Source: Affinundibacterium fentianense (GTDB taxonomy: Bacteria > Pseudomonadota > Gammaproteobacteria > Burkholderiales > Burkholderiaceae_D). Taken from it: a stretch of 64,000 nucleotides of DNA. The stretch covers positions 217,603 to 281,602 of the forward strand of contig NZ_JAGSPJ010000007.1 of NCBI RefSeq assembly GCF_018139545.1, given 5' to 3'. The translations under genes and the position numbers were made by a program. The notes under the pieces were generated by a model. That model did not search any database. It was not told the DNA's origin and saw nothing but the letters and a program-made list of their open reading frames with translations. Positions 20,236 through 29,243 of the stretch are shown one piece after another (position 1 is the first letter of the stretch; each line of letters starts with the position of its first letter).

Positions 20236-21309
20236 TTAAAGGTTCTTCTTGAGAGACCGCAGCTTGCCAACGATACCCGTGGGAAAAAAGTATACCGAGA
20301 GAACAAACAAGATGCCCAACCACAGCATCCACCGATCTGGATGCAGAATTTGCGCGAATACAGGATAATCAACTAATGCCTCTGATCCTTGTGCCATCAA
20401 TGACTTGAGATAATTCTGTGCGAGGATAAACAATGCGGCCCCCACCACGGCGCCATATAAAGTTCCCATTCCTCCGATCACAACGATCAATAGAATATCG
20501 GTCATGACTTCAAAACTTAACATCGTCTTAGGACCAACGTAACGCAGCCAAAGCGCCATCAGCGCGCCAGCGGCGGCAGCGATTAGTGCGGCGAGGCAGT
20601 TTGCCATGACTCGATAGTACACAGTACGATAGCCAAGCGCTTCCGCGCGAAATTCGTTTTCTCGTATTGCTTGGAGTACGCGTCCGAAAGGGGAGTTGAC
20701 AACCCGCAGCAAAAACAAAAAGAGAAGCAAACAAGCGAAGAAGACGATGTAATACGTGATGATTTTCCCATCTATTGTTTTGCCCCAGAAGGTTTGCTCA
20801 AACAATTGAAAGCCTGGCGTTAAGATTTCAGGAACTCGAAATGTTTTGCCATCCTCGCCGCCGGTGAAATCGGATAACTGCGAGGCGAGTACTGCGAATG
20901 AAGATGCGACCGCGAGCGTAATCATTGAATAAAAAATAGCTCGTACACGCAAGGCAAACATTCCGATAATCAAGGCAAGGGCGATGGTCAGAACCGCAGC
21001 GAGCGACAGTCCTATCAACATTCCACTCCAACTGGGTGTCTCGCTAGAGAGTGCGAGGCCGACCCCATACGCACCGATTCCAAAGAACATCGTATGCGCA
21101 AAGGAAACAATACCGGTATAGCCTAATAGCAGGTCATACGATGCGACCAAAATGACGTACACACAAATGGTTGCCGCGGTATTGAGTGGACGTGCGCCGC
21201 TTGTGATAAATGGTGCACTGAGCAAGCCCAAGAAAATAGCCAGTAAGATAATCGATAGGATCCGGCTGCGTGGAAAATCATCCGATAAGAGCGAGCGCAA
21301 AAAATTCAT
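20236..21309 (-). CDS. livM: branched-chain amino acid-type ABC transporter permease (LivM)
   Basis: Inner-membrane permease of 357 residues from the hydrophobic/branched-chain amino acid ABC class. It shows about nine hydrophobic helices and the family motif LLLGYTGIVSFAHTMFFGIGAYG near residues 60-85. The cytoplasmic loop EAFRAEALGY-type signature appears as IRENEFRAEALGYR. It is the last gene of the minus-strand cluster SBP-LivG-LivF-LivH-LivM. Substrate cannot be fixed from sequence: members of this class also carry urea, aromatic compounds or amides. Confidence 0.9.
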   Translation of the reverse strand: MNFLRSLLSDDFPRSRILSIILLAIFLGLLSAPFITSGARPLNTAATICVYVILVASYDLLLGYTGIVSFAHTMFFGIGAYGVGLALSSETPSWSGMLIGLSLAAVLTIALALIIGMFALRVRAIFYSMITLAVASSFAVLASQLSDFTGGEDGKTFRVPEILTPGFQLFEQTFWGKTIDGKIITYYIVFFACLLLFLFLLRVVNSPFGRVLQAIRENEFRAEALGYRTVYYRVMANCLAALIAAAAGALMALWLRYVGPKTMLSFEVMTDILLIVVIGGMGTLYGAVVGAALFILAQNYLKSLMAQGSEALVDYPVFAQILHPDRWMLWLGILFVLSVYFFPTGIVGKLRSLKKNL

Positions 21310-21355
21310 AAATGGCTTTCAATACTTCAGAAATCGTTGTGGTGATAAAAAAGAA

Positions 21356-22390
21356 TTAGGCGCTACGTCGTCCAACTGAGTAGAGCCCTGCGGGACGCCA
21401 CAATAGTATGAGCATCATCAATCCGATATTCGACACCAATGCCAGTTTAGGTGCGAGAAAACCAGCATAATTGCTGACTAGTGCCATGAGTAGTGCTCCG
21501 ATAAAGCAACCACTGACGGAACCCAGTCCGCCGATGATCACAACGATGAAAATCATAACCATGATCTCGCCGCCCATCGCAGCCGTTAAGGTTTCTTTGT
21601 ACAAGCCCCACATCACGCCACCTAAACCGGCTAATGCGGAACCAGCGGCAAAGACTGCGACAAATAATCGACGAATACGATAGCCGAGTGCTTCGACCAT
21701 CTCGCCATTTTCTACCCCTGCGCGTATCAGCAAGCCTAGTTTGCTGCGATTTAAAATAAGAAACATACTGATGAATACCAAGAGACCGACGATCACAGCA
21801 ACCAGTCGATACTTTTCTAATGCCGCATCACCGACGAAGATGGCGCCACGCAAGCTTTCAGGTAAAGGGAGGGGAATTTGTTCTGCGCCCCAGATAACAC
21901 CAATAATTTGTTCGGCAACAATCATTCCGCCCATGGTGATGAGAATCTGTTTTAGATGTTGACCATAAACTGGACGGATAATGATGCGCTCAAATGCCCA
22001 ACCTAGTGCCGCTGTGATCAGCATCGCTACCAACATTGCTAAGCCAAGAACGCTCAGATTCATCGCTAAGGAATCGATTTCTAGCCAGCCTTTGAGTGGC
22101 AGTAAGACCATGGTTGCGGTATAGGCGCCCACCGCGACGAAGGCCCCATGTCCAAAATTGAGCACATCCATTAAGCCGAACACGAGGGTTAAACCACTCG
22201 CCATAATGAAAATCATCATTCCCATTGCCAAACCTGCGACCGTGAGTGTAAGCCAAGTTGGGAAGCTGCCAATTAACGGTAGCATGCAGATTGTCAGCGC
22301 TGGCACAAGTAGCAAGGGCGTGAGGTCGCGAGGGAGTCGTGGCAAATCGGTATTACTCATACGAAGTTCCTGAAATTGGAGTGTTAACAA
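21356..22390 (-). CDS. livH: branched-chain amino acid-type ABC transporter permease (LivH)
   Basis: Second permease subunit of the transporter, 344 residues, with about nine hydrophobic helices. The conserved early motif MASGLTLVFGLMDVLNFGHGAFVAVGAYTA-like region lies near residues 60-95, and a loop sequence VENGEMVEALGYR couples it to the ATPase subunits. It is followed after 46 bases by LivM and preceded by LivF with a 24-base gap, consistent with one operon and a LivH/LivM heterodimer in the membrane. Confidence 0.9.
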   Translation of the reverse strand: MLTLQFQELRMSNTDLPRLPRDLTPLLLVPALTICMLPLIGSFPTWLTLTVAGLAMGMMIFIMASGLTLVFGLMDVLNFGHGAFVAVGAYTATMVLLPLKGWLEIDSLAMNLSVLGLAMLVAMLITAALGWAFERIIIRPVYGQHLKQILITMGGMIVAEQIIGVIWGAEQIPLPLPESLRGAIFVGDAALEKYRLVAVIVGLLVFISMFLILNRSKLGLLIRAGVENGEMVEALGYRIRRLFVAVFAAGSALAGLGGVMWGLYKETLTAAMGGEIMVMIFIVVIIGGLGSVSGCFIGALLMALVSNYAGFLAPKLALVSNIGLMMLILLWRPAGLYSVGRRSA

Positions 22391-22414
22391 AGTCCGGTAC
22401 GGATTTCTTTGTCC

Positions 22415-23164
22415 TCATTGGTGACTGGAAAGCGATAAGCCTAGTAACTTCTGTTGTAGCTCTTCGTTCTCTGCTAAGTCTTGCATGCGCCCTGCGTGAA
22501 CGATTCTGCCATCATCCATGATGGCGACGGTGTCGCCGAGATGCCGTACAAAATTAAAATTCTGCTCCACCAGCAAGATACTAGTTTGGTTCTTTTTTAA
22601 ATCATTAAAGGCTGCAATTAGACTTTCAATGATGGCAGGGGCTAAACCCTTGGTCGGTTCGTCGACCAGTAATAATTGGCGTGGCTCGATGATAGCGCGG
22701 GCGATCGCAACCATTTGTTTTTGGCCGCCAGATAAATTCCCAGCAGGGTAGTTCCAGAATTTTTTTAAGGCGGGAAAGAAGTTAAAAATCCACTCGAGTC
22801 GCGCAGGATCCATCGGTCCGTTACGCGCTGCCAAATGCAAATTCTCTTTCACAGTCAAGTCTGAGAAAATCGCCATGCTTTCAGGAACGTACGCGATTCC
22901 TTTTCTTGCGATCTCCGGGGTTGCTCGATTTTGAATTGCTTGCCCGTGAAAGTGAATACTTCCTTGACTTGCTTGCCATAAGCCCATAATGGTACGTAAT
23001 GTCGTTGTTTTGCCAGCACCATTGCGCCCCAATAAAACGGTTAGCCCTCCACGCGGAACGCTGAGATTCACACCTTGTAAAATGTGGTACTCGCCGATAT
23101 GGGTGTGTACATTCTCTAATTCGAGAATGGCGCTGGGGTGTGCTTCTTGCACTAATCCACTCAT
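22415..23164 (-). CDS. livF: ABC transporter ATP-binding subunit (LivF)
   Basis: ATPase of 249 residues with Walker A GRNGAGKTTT, ABC signature LSGGQKQM and Walker B LLLVDEPTKGL, plus the switch His region LLVEQN. The short form and the sequence LVLAENEELQ-like C-terminus (MQDLAENEELQQKLLGL) are typical of LivF. Its start overlaps the LivG stop by 4 bases (ATGA), indicating translational coupling. Confidence 0.92.
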   Translation of the reverse strand: MSGLVQEAHPSAILELENVHTHIGEYHILQGVNLSVPRGGLTVLLGRNGAGKTTTLRTIMGLWQASQGSIHFHGQAIQNRATPEIARKGIAYVPESMAIFSDLTVKENLHLAARNGPMDPARLEWIFNFFPALKKFWNYPAGNLSGGQKQMVAIARAIIEPRQLLLVDEPTKGLAPAIIESLIAAFNDLKKNQTSILLVEQNFNFVRHLGDTVAIMDDGRIVHAGRMQDLAENEELQQKLLGLSLSSHQ

Positions 23165-24000
23165 GCCTTCGCTCCTTTACCCAAATACGCTTCTTGAACG
23201 ATCGCTGACGCCATGACAGTGCTCGGTTCGCCATCAGCAACGAGCGTACCATTGTGAAGAACGATGATACGATCGGCTAGCGCACGCACGACATCCATTT
23301 TGTGCTCGACTAATAAGATCGTTTTCTTTTTTTCTGCTTTGACCTGATGTATCAAGTCTAAAACGACAGGGACTTCATCGACACTCATGCCAGCCGTAGG
23401 CTCGTCGAACATCATGACTTCGGGTTCTAAAGCAAGTAACAGTGCAACTTCAAGCTTGCGCTTGTCTCCATGCGACAGCGTCAGCACTCTGTCATGTTGG
23501 CGATCTGCCAGTGCAACGCGTTCCAAGTAGTGCATCGCTTGTTGCATTAACTCGGTATGGTTTGACCACAATGAAAATAGCTTAAAACCGATGCCGGTAC
23601 GACTTTGAACAGCAAGTCGGACATTCTCGAGAACCGAAAGATGTGGAAACAAATTGGTCAATTGAAATGCACGGCCAATACCAACGCGGCAGCGATGTGC
23701 CGCGCCCGTTGCTGTAATATCTTTGCCAAACAATTTTACCGTTCCCGAACTCGCCGCTAACTGGCCAGAGATCAGATTAAAGTAAGTCGTTTTACCCGCG
23801 CCATTGGGACCAACGATGACAGTCAATGTGCCCGGGTAGAAATCCGCCGTGACCTGATTGACTGCGATGTGGCCACCAAAGCGAATACACAAGTCGCGCG
23901 TACTGAGCGACGCTGTGGCTGGCACGGGCTGGACGAAGCTGCCGTCTGACTTAGTGGAAATAGTGTGACTATCAACCATAGGGTTTTCGGTTTGTTGCAT
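23161..24000 (-). CDS. livG: ABC transporter ATP-binding subunit (LivG)
   Basis: ATPase of 279 residues with Walker A GPNGAGKTTY, signature LSHGDKRKLE and Walker B VMMFDEPTAGM. LivG proteins characteristically carry this altered signature and the AFQLTNLFPHLSVLENV segment. A 25-residue extension precedes the ABC fold (STRDLCIRFGGH), so an internal ATG at residue 8 is an alternative start. It lies 20 bases after the substrate-binding protein gene. Confidence 0.92.
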   Translation of the reverse strand: MQQTENPMVDSHTISTKSDGSFVQPVPATASLSTRDLCIRFGGHIAVNQVTADFYPGTLTVIVGPNGAGKTTYFNLISGQLAASSGTVKLFGKDITATGAAHRCRVGIGRAFQLTNLFPHLSVLENVRLAVQSRTGIGFKLFSLWSNHTELMQQAMHYLERVALADRQHDRVLTLSHGDKRKLEVALLLALEPEVMMFDEPTAGMSVDEVPVVLDLIHQVKAEKKKTILLVEHKMDVVRALADRIIVLHNGTLVADGEPSTVMASAIVQEAYLGKGAKA

Positions 24001-24020
24001 GTGAAAATCTGAGCGTTTTT

Positions 24021-25262
24021 TTAGCGTTTGTTTTTGACGGGAACAGGGATCTCACTCGCAGGAATTTCTCTGACCAATTCTAACAAGTCCCATTCGTTCT
24101 TCTGATCTTTCTTGATCTTGAAGTGATACATCACCTGCAATGCTTGATGATCCTCTTTACGGAAGCTCATTTTTCCTTTAGGTGTCTCAAACTCCATTCC
24201 CTCCATCGCCGCAATCAATTTTTCAGTGTTGTTTGATTGCGCCTTGTTCAGTGCGGTGTAGACCGCGCTGGCAGCTGCGAATCCCCCCGCAGTGAAGAAA
24301 TCAGGCGGTGCTTTAAAGCGTTTGGTATGTTCAGCTACGAGCCAGTCATTCATCTTATTCTTTGGAAAATCATAGTAGTAATAGATCGTACCTTGAGTCC
24401 CAGCATAGGATTTCCATAATTTCATTACGGGTAAAATATTGCCACCCGGTGCGAGATTAATCCCGAAGCGTTCCGGCTTTAAGTCGGCTAATTTATTCAT
24501 CGGACTAGGACCCGCCCACACGATCTGCAATAGACGTGGCTCTGGCTTGTTTTTGAGTGCATCGAATATGCGTTGTGCGGGCGCAGTGAAGTCAGTTGTT
24601 GTTTGTGCTGCGTATTCTTCGTGGATAACTTTTGCTTTGGAACCGGCGGTGGCCAAGGCTTCTTTAGCTGCTTTGATCGCATCGCGGCCAAAGGCATTGT
24701 CCTGACTTAAAAATGCGATACTCCCGCCCGACTTAATTGTGCTGGCTGCGGCCAATGCATCTTGCATAGAATTGCGGCTGGTACGGAAAATGTAACGATT
24801 CCACTTTTCACCTGTAATCGCATCAGCAACGGCTGGTTCGACTATCAAAATCTTTTTGTATTCCTCTGCCACTGGTAACATCGCGAGGGCGGAGCCGGAT
24901 GAACTAGTTCCGACCGCGATATCGACTTTATCGTCGCCATAGGCTTCAGCTAATAACGCGCGCCCCATATCTGGCTTGCTTTGGTCATCTTTCACGATGA
25001 CTTTGATTTTCTTTCCGTTCAACTCCATTTTGCCGCCGGTTAGGTATTCTAAGCCCATCATAAAACCGGTTTCAGTCTCTTTGGCATACGCTTCAAGAGC
25101 GCCAGTTTTTCCCGCAATTAAAGCGACTTTGATGTCTTGCGCTAGCACATTGCCAGCGACCAAAATGGGACTGACTAAAGCTCCGATAGCAAAGGTGATT
25201 TTTGTTAATTTACGACGGGCCAGATTGGTTTGATGCGTATTGCGAATGAGTCGGGTATGCAT
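24021..25262 (-). CDS. periplasmic substrate-binding protein of LivK type
   Basis: Secreted solute receptor of 413 residues (Peripla_BP_6 class). The N-terminal ~42 residues form a signal peptide whose n-region includes ARRKLTK; this resembles a twin-arginine motif but lacks the full consensus, and cleavage after VLA is likely. The mature part starts DIKVALIAGKTGALEAYAKE, the ligand-pocket opening of the class, and has FLSQDNAFGRDA in the hinge region. ATG 25262 is preceded by AAGGAAAG. It heads the transporter operon, the normal place for LivK. Similar receptors bind leucine/isoleucine/valine or aromatic acids; which one is not decidable. Confidence 0.9.
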   Translation of the reverse strand: MHTRLIRNTHQTNLARRKLTKITFAIGALVSPILVAGNVLAQDIKVALIAGKTGALEAYAKETETGFMMGLEYLTGGKMELNGKKIKVIVKDDQSKPDMGRALLAEAYGDDKVDIAVGTSSSGSALAMLPVAEEYKKILIVEPAVADAITGEKWNRYIFRTSRNSMQDALAAASTIKSGGSIAFLSQDNAFGRDAIKAAKEALATAGSKAKVIHEEYAAQTTTDFTAPAQRIFDALKNKPEPRLLQIVWAGPSPMNKLADLKPERFGINLAPGGNILPVMKLWKSYAGTQGTIYYYYDFPKNKMNDWLVAEHTKRFKAPPDFFTAGGFAAASAVYTALNKAQSNNTEKLIAAMEGMEFETPKGKMSFRKEDHQALQVMYHFKIKKDQKNEWDLLELVREIPASEIPVPVKNKR

Positions 25263-25328
25263 ATCTTTCCTTCTATTTTAATGTGCCAGCTAGGGGCACG
25301 TGATATGGTTTGCTTGGACTAGTTTTCT

Positions 25329-26201
25329 TTAGGCTAGTTTCTCTAAAAATGTTTGTATTGCTTGTTTTGCTGCTTGTTCGGTCAGCATAGGGGCATGACC
25401 GACTTCGGGTACTTCGACATAGTCTAAATTCGGAGCCATTTGACGCATCATCTCGGCTTGCGTTGGCTCTAATAAATCAGAGATGGCACCGCGGACGAGA
25501 AGGCATGGTCGGCGTTTGGTCAGGCGTCGAAACGCCCAGCGGATCAGCCACGAGGTGGCCTTAAGTTTTCCGGTTTTTAAGGGCATTGCAATCAAGGGAT
25601 CATACTGCAATTCTAATTGGCCTTGCGGATTCATTGCGAAGGCGCGTCGCGCCCATTTATCCCATTCCGCATCGCTGTTGTTGGGAAAAGCAGATTGGTT
25701 GATCTCTTTGATATAGGTGCGCGCCTCATCCCAGTTTTGGAAGCGATTTCCACCACCAGCGTAAGAGGCAATGCGGTTTAGGCCTTTGACCGATAGTACA
25801 GGTCCAACGTCATTTAAAATCGCTGCGGCGATCAGACCTTGCTTGCGTAAGGCGAGCGTCATGGTAATCAAGCCACCCATCGAGGTACCGATGAAAATTG
25901 CTTGGGATATTTGTAAATGCTGACAGAGACTAACGATATCGTTCGCATAAACCCAAGGGTGGTAGTGATCCACCTTGACAGCATGCTCCGACTTGCCGCG
26001 ACCTCGCACATCAACGGCGATCACGCGTCGACCCAGCGAAGCGAGCCAAGGAGCAAGTTCATCAAAATCGGCTGAATTGCGCGTTAATCCGTGAATGCAA
26101 ACCACTGGCAATGAGGATTTGGCTTGTTGCATTGGATAGTCGCGTGCATAAAGTCGCAAGCCGTCCTTGCTAGTGAAATAAATGTCTTTGAAATCGCTCA
26201 C
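25329..26201 (-). CDS. alpha/beta hydrolase
   Basis: Soluble hydrolase of about 290 residues. It shows the oxyanion region VVCIHGLTRNSADFDELAPWLA, the nucleophile elbow GTSMGG, an acid residue near GAISDLLEPT and the catalytic His in VPEVGHAPML. It resembles proline-iminopeptidase or haloalkane-type esterases, but the substrate is unknown. GTG 26201 has AGGGC about nine bases upstream; an in-frame TTG at 26210 is an alternative start. It lies about 67 bases upstream of the ABC transporter genes on the same strand and may be co-transcribed. Confidence 0.85.
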   Translation of the reverse strand: MSDFKDIYFTSKDGLRLYARDYPMQQAKSSLPVVCIHGLTRNSADFDELAPWLASLGRRVIAVDVRGRGKSEHAVKVDHYHPWVYANDIVSLCQHLQISQAIFIGTSMGGLITMTLALRKQGLIAAAILNDVGPVLSVKGLNRIASYAGGGNRFQNWDEARTYIKEINQSAFPNNSDAEWDKWARRAFAMNPQGQLELQYDPLIAMPLKTGKLKATSWLIRWAFRRLTKRRPCLLVRGAISDLLEPTQAEMMRQMAPNLDYVEVPEVGHAPMLTEQAAKQAIQTFLEKLA

Positions 26202-26287
26202 GATGAACAAGCCCTGATTGAGTGTGAGTGTGGTCTTAATTGTACGATGACGTAATGTATTAAGTCTGATTGGAATGAACAGTACTT

Positions 26288-26320
26288 AAAAAAACGGCCA
26301 GTCTAGTTTGGGACTGGCCG
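26288..26320 (-). terminator. intrinsic terminator of the TonB-receptor gene
   Basis: On the minus strand a perfect 9-bp stem (CGGCCAGTC / GACTGGCCG, loop about 8 bases) is followed by seven T residues. It lies about 80 bases past the TonB-receptor stop codon and so separates that gene from the hydrolase/ABC operon. Confidence 0.9.
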
Positions 26321-26399
26321 CAAACTTCCTAAAACATGGTGTTGAACCGAGGTCGCGTTTGCATACCAGAAATGCGTCTCGGCTCTGTTTTAGAAACTC

Positions 26400-28685
26400 T
26401 TAGAAACGGTAGTCCAGTGTCAGCGTATAGGTTCGTGGATTTCCGTAGAATGCTGTAGTACTACCTTCACCCAAAGTAGGGAATAAGTAACCTGCAACTT
26501 TGTAACGCGCATCATTCAAGTTTTTGCCATGTAAGCCCACACGCACGCGGCCATCGGTACGAGTCCATACCAAACTTGCATCAAACAAGTTGTAGCTGTC
26601 TTGATCCAAGATCGGGGTTGGTGTTTCGAACTGATAAGTTTTGCCGCGGAAAGCGACGCTGCTGCTCAAAGTCAGTTTGCCGCCATTCCCTAGCATTGCC
26701 ATATCCCAATCGTAGCTAGCACGAATACTTGCTGTCTGTTTGGGTGTGTTTTGGAAGACGCGTTGTGATGCCACGTCGATATTGCCTGCGCCAACGTATT
26801 TCGTATATTTTGCATCAATATAGCTCAGCATTCCTGACAAGCTAAAGGCATCGGTGACGCGTGCGGTCGCTTCAATTTCGATCCCGTCAATTTTCGCCTT
26901 GCCGGCATTTGTCGTTACACCAGCAAAACTATCATCTTTGCCGTCACCATTCGTATCGATTGCGACGGAACCAGGGATTTGAACATCTTGATAATCGCTA
27001 TGGAACACCGCAACGTTTGTGAACACCGTATTCTTTGCGAATGCAGATTTCAAACCGAGTTCGAATGTGCTAATTTTTTCTGGTAGGAAGCCTTGTTTTG
27101 CTTTGTCGACAGTGAGTTTCGTCCCGACCAAATTCAAGCGCGGATCGAAACCACCACCTTTGAAGCCTTCAGTCCAAGATGCATAGACGTTCTGATCTGC
27201 ACTGGCTTTCCAACCGAGCGAGATGCGTGGGGTGAATTTTTTGTCTTCACGACTGAGATCGGCTTTGCTGAGATTGGTGTCGGTACGGAATAAGACTGCC
27301 GCAGGATTACCCATGCCTGGTGAACCAGCTGTGCCTAAATAGATTTGGCGCAAGATACTCGCTTCACGTTTGTCGACGGTGTAGCGGCCACCAATGGACA
27401 AGCTCAGGTCTTTACTCAAATCAAAACTGGCGTCGGCAAATGCAGCCCAAGCCTTGGTATCGATATCCCCCTCGGTGAATGTCGAGGTGCCGAGCAATCG
27501 TACATCAAATTTGTCATACGCATTCGCATCGATGTAGTAGACACCTGCGACACCTTGGAATGCTTTGCCGGTGTATGTCAGTTGAAACTCTTGGCTGAAT
27601 TGTTTGTTTTTGTACAGCGCAGGAACGTCAAAGTCGACTTTGTTTAAGGAGTCGAAATCGATTGGTGCGTAGGAAGTATCATGGCGTGAAGCTGTGACAG
27701 ATTTGAACATCAAATCTGGCTGCACTTGGTATTCCACCAAAGCGGAAACACCAGTTTGTGTTACTTGCTGTTTGTGACCCAGTGCAGTATTCAAGTTGGC
27801 ACGAGTGTCATAGACGTTATCGAGCACTGGCGCATTACTGATTTTACCAACAGTTAGACGATGACCATGTTTTGGATTCGAATCATCCTGTGAAGTATCT
27901 GCTGAAATGCGAATGAATAGATCACTGTTCGGCATAAACTCTGCACTCAAACGCGCTGCGGAGACGTCTTTGTTGTAGTTATCTTCACCGGTTGCGAGAT
28001 TCGTCCCAAAACCATTCCGCTTGAATTTTGCCAGCGTACCGCCAACCCGCACCGTATCAGACAGTGCCGTGCTCGCTGTGAAAACGCCGTCCATCTGACC
28101 GTAGCTACCCACTGATGCCTTCAAACGCATATCGGTTGCAGGACCCATTTTACGGGTGACATACTTAACCGCGCCGCCTATCGTGTTGCGACCATACAAT
28201 GTCCCTTGTGGTCCCCGTAAGACTTCGACGCGTTCAACATCGTAGATGTCGGCGACCGCACCTTGTGGGCGCGCCAAATAAATATCGTCAAGATAGATAC
28301 CAACACCGGATTCAAAACCAGCTAAGGGATCTTGTTGACCAACGCCACGCATAAAGGACGTCAATGTTGAGTTCGTTCCGCGAGAGGCGCTTAATGTCGT
28401 GTTCGGCAAGGTGAGTGCAAGACCAGTCACGTCAGCAACCCCAGCTTTAGAAATTTGATCCGCGCTGTAGGCAGTGACCGAAACAGGCACGTCTTGTAGT
28501 GTCTCTTCACGGCGACGTGCGCTAACGACAACTTTAGCGACTGAAGTCTCATCGTTCGCTTTAGCTGTGTTGTCGGTTGATTGGGCGAAAGCATAGCTAA
28601 CACTGCTACCATAGATTGCGAGGACGGCAGCCGCTGAGCGGGTCAGAAAGACGAGTTTCGCTTTAGATTGTTTTGATGAGTTCAT
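26400..28685 (-). CDS. TonB-dependent outer-membrane receptor
   Basis: Outer-membrane receptor of 761 residues. A signal peptide (about 1-35, ending YAFAQ) is followed by a TonB-box-like segment (KVVVSARRREETLQDVPVSV). The plug domain has VERVEVLRGPQGTLYGRNTIGGAVKYVTRK. A 22-strand-type barrel ends in the terminal aromatic YRF. GGAGA stands at good spacing before ATG 28685. The sequence style matches TonB receptors for complex organic ligands in Burkholderiales and sphingomonads rather than classic siderophore receptors, but the ligand is unknown. It is divergent from a LysR regulator and has its own terminator. Confidence 0.93.
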   Translation of the reverse strand: MNSSKQSKAKLVFLTRSAAAVLAIYGSSVSYAFAQSTDNTAKANDETSVAKVVVSARRREETLQDVPVSVTAYSADQISKAGVADVTGLALTLPNTTLSASRGTNSTLTSFMRGVGQQDPLAGFESGVGIYLDDIYLARPQGAVADIYDVERVEVLRGPQGTLYGRNTIGGAVKYVTRKMGPATDMRLKASVGSYGQMDGVFTASTALSDTVRVGGTLAKFKRNGFGTNLATGEDNYNKDVSAARLSAEFMPNSDLFIRISADTSQDDSNPKHGHRLTVGKISNAPVLDNVYDTRANLNTALGHKQQVTQTGVSALVEYQVQPDLMFKSVTASRHDTSYAPIDFDSLNKVDFDVPALYKNKQFSQEFQLTYTGKAFQGVAGVYYIDANAYDKFDVRLLGTSTFTEGDIDTKAWAAFADASFDLSKDLSLSIGGRYTVDKREASILRQIYLGTAGSPGMGNPAAVLFRTDTNLSKADLSREDKKFTPRISLGWKASADQNVYASWTEGFKGGGFDPRLNLVGTKLTVDKAKQGFLPEKISTFELGLKSAFAKNTVFTNVAVFHSDYQDVQIPGSVAIDTNGDGKDDSFAGVTTNAGKAKIDGIEIEATARVTDAFSLSGMLSYIDAKYTKYVGAGNIDVASQRVFQNTPKQTASIRASYDWDMAMLGNGGKLTLSSSVAFRGKTYQFETPTPILDQDSYNLFDASLVWTRTDGRVRVGLHGKNLNDARYKVAGYLFPTLGEGSTTAFYGNPRTYTLTLDYRF

Positions 28686-28872
28686 GTGTGTCTCCAGGAT
28701 GGTCGATATTGTTGTAGCTCGATCAAACCGACGCTGGCAATACAGTGCAACTGGCGGCTTATCGATGTGGTCTTGCGGTTTCTTCTATTTCAGGTGGTAT
28801 GCAAATGCATCATCACGGAAATCAGTTTGTCCGAATTCAAAGCGCTTAGAAACAGGTGACTTTGCCAACCCA

Positions 28873-28890
28873 CTGTGCAAAAATGCACAG
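28873..28890. promoter_or_regulatory. palindromic operator candidate
   Basis: Perfect inverted repeat CTGTGCA-N4-TGCACAG. It can also be read as TGTGC-N6-GCACA, which has the geometry of a CRP/FNR-family site with a symmetric change in each arm. Position between a TonB receptor and a regulator suggests an operator; the binding protein is unknown. Confidence 0.4.
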
Positions 28891-29025
28891 TAGTGCCATT
28901 TAATTAATAAAAAGTCCTGTTTGATGAAAATGTAGGCATAAAACCCGATTTTCTCGACATTGATGCGCCACTATTGTGCGATGCAGCATGTATCGCGCAC
29001 GTGGTAAGTGCGCAACAAAGTGAAC

Positions 29026-29050
29026 AATGCGCTAATTCGGCGCATTTTTT
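29026..29050 (+). terminator. terminator-like hairpin with no gene upstream
   Basis: Stem AATGCGC / GCGCATT with a seven-base loop followed by six T residues on the plus strand. No plus-strand coding gene precedes it within this intergenic region. It may end a small RNA or act as an attenuator before the LysR gene. Confidence 0.5.
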
Positions 29051-29243
29051 ACTTAACGAAAGACTATTTAATGGCAAAAACAAGAGAATTGCCAAACTTA
29101 TGTGCTTTGATGCACAATCAATTTTCTGAGGTGCCCAAGCGATATTGGTAAGGTAGTCTTACTTTGTTGAATGAACGATCCTCGTGATAAGTATGGTGCA
29201 ACAAAGTTGTCCGATCAACGAGTGAGAATATGAGGAATGAAAA

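Larger units (their letters stand above)
28686..29243. other. 558-base divergent intergenic region
   Basis: Lies between the TonB-receptor gene (-) and a LysR gene (+). No protein gene is called. It holds a near-CRP-like palindrome (28873-28890), a hairpin GCGCAC / GTGCGC (about 28995-29013) and a terminator-like hairpin with a T run (29026-29050) on the plus strand. A short untranslated RNA or an attenuated leader for the LysR gene is possible; only the hairpins are directly visible. Confidence 0.45.
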
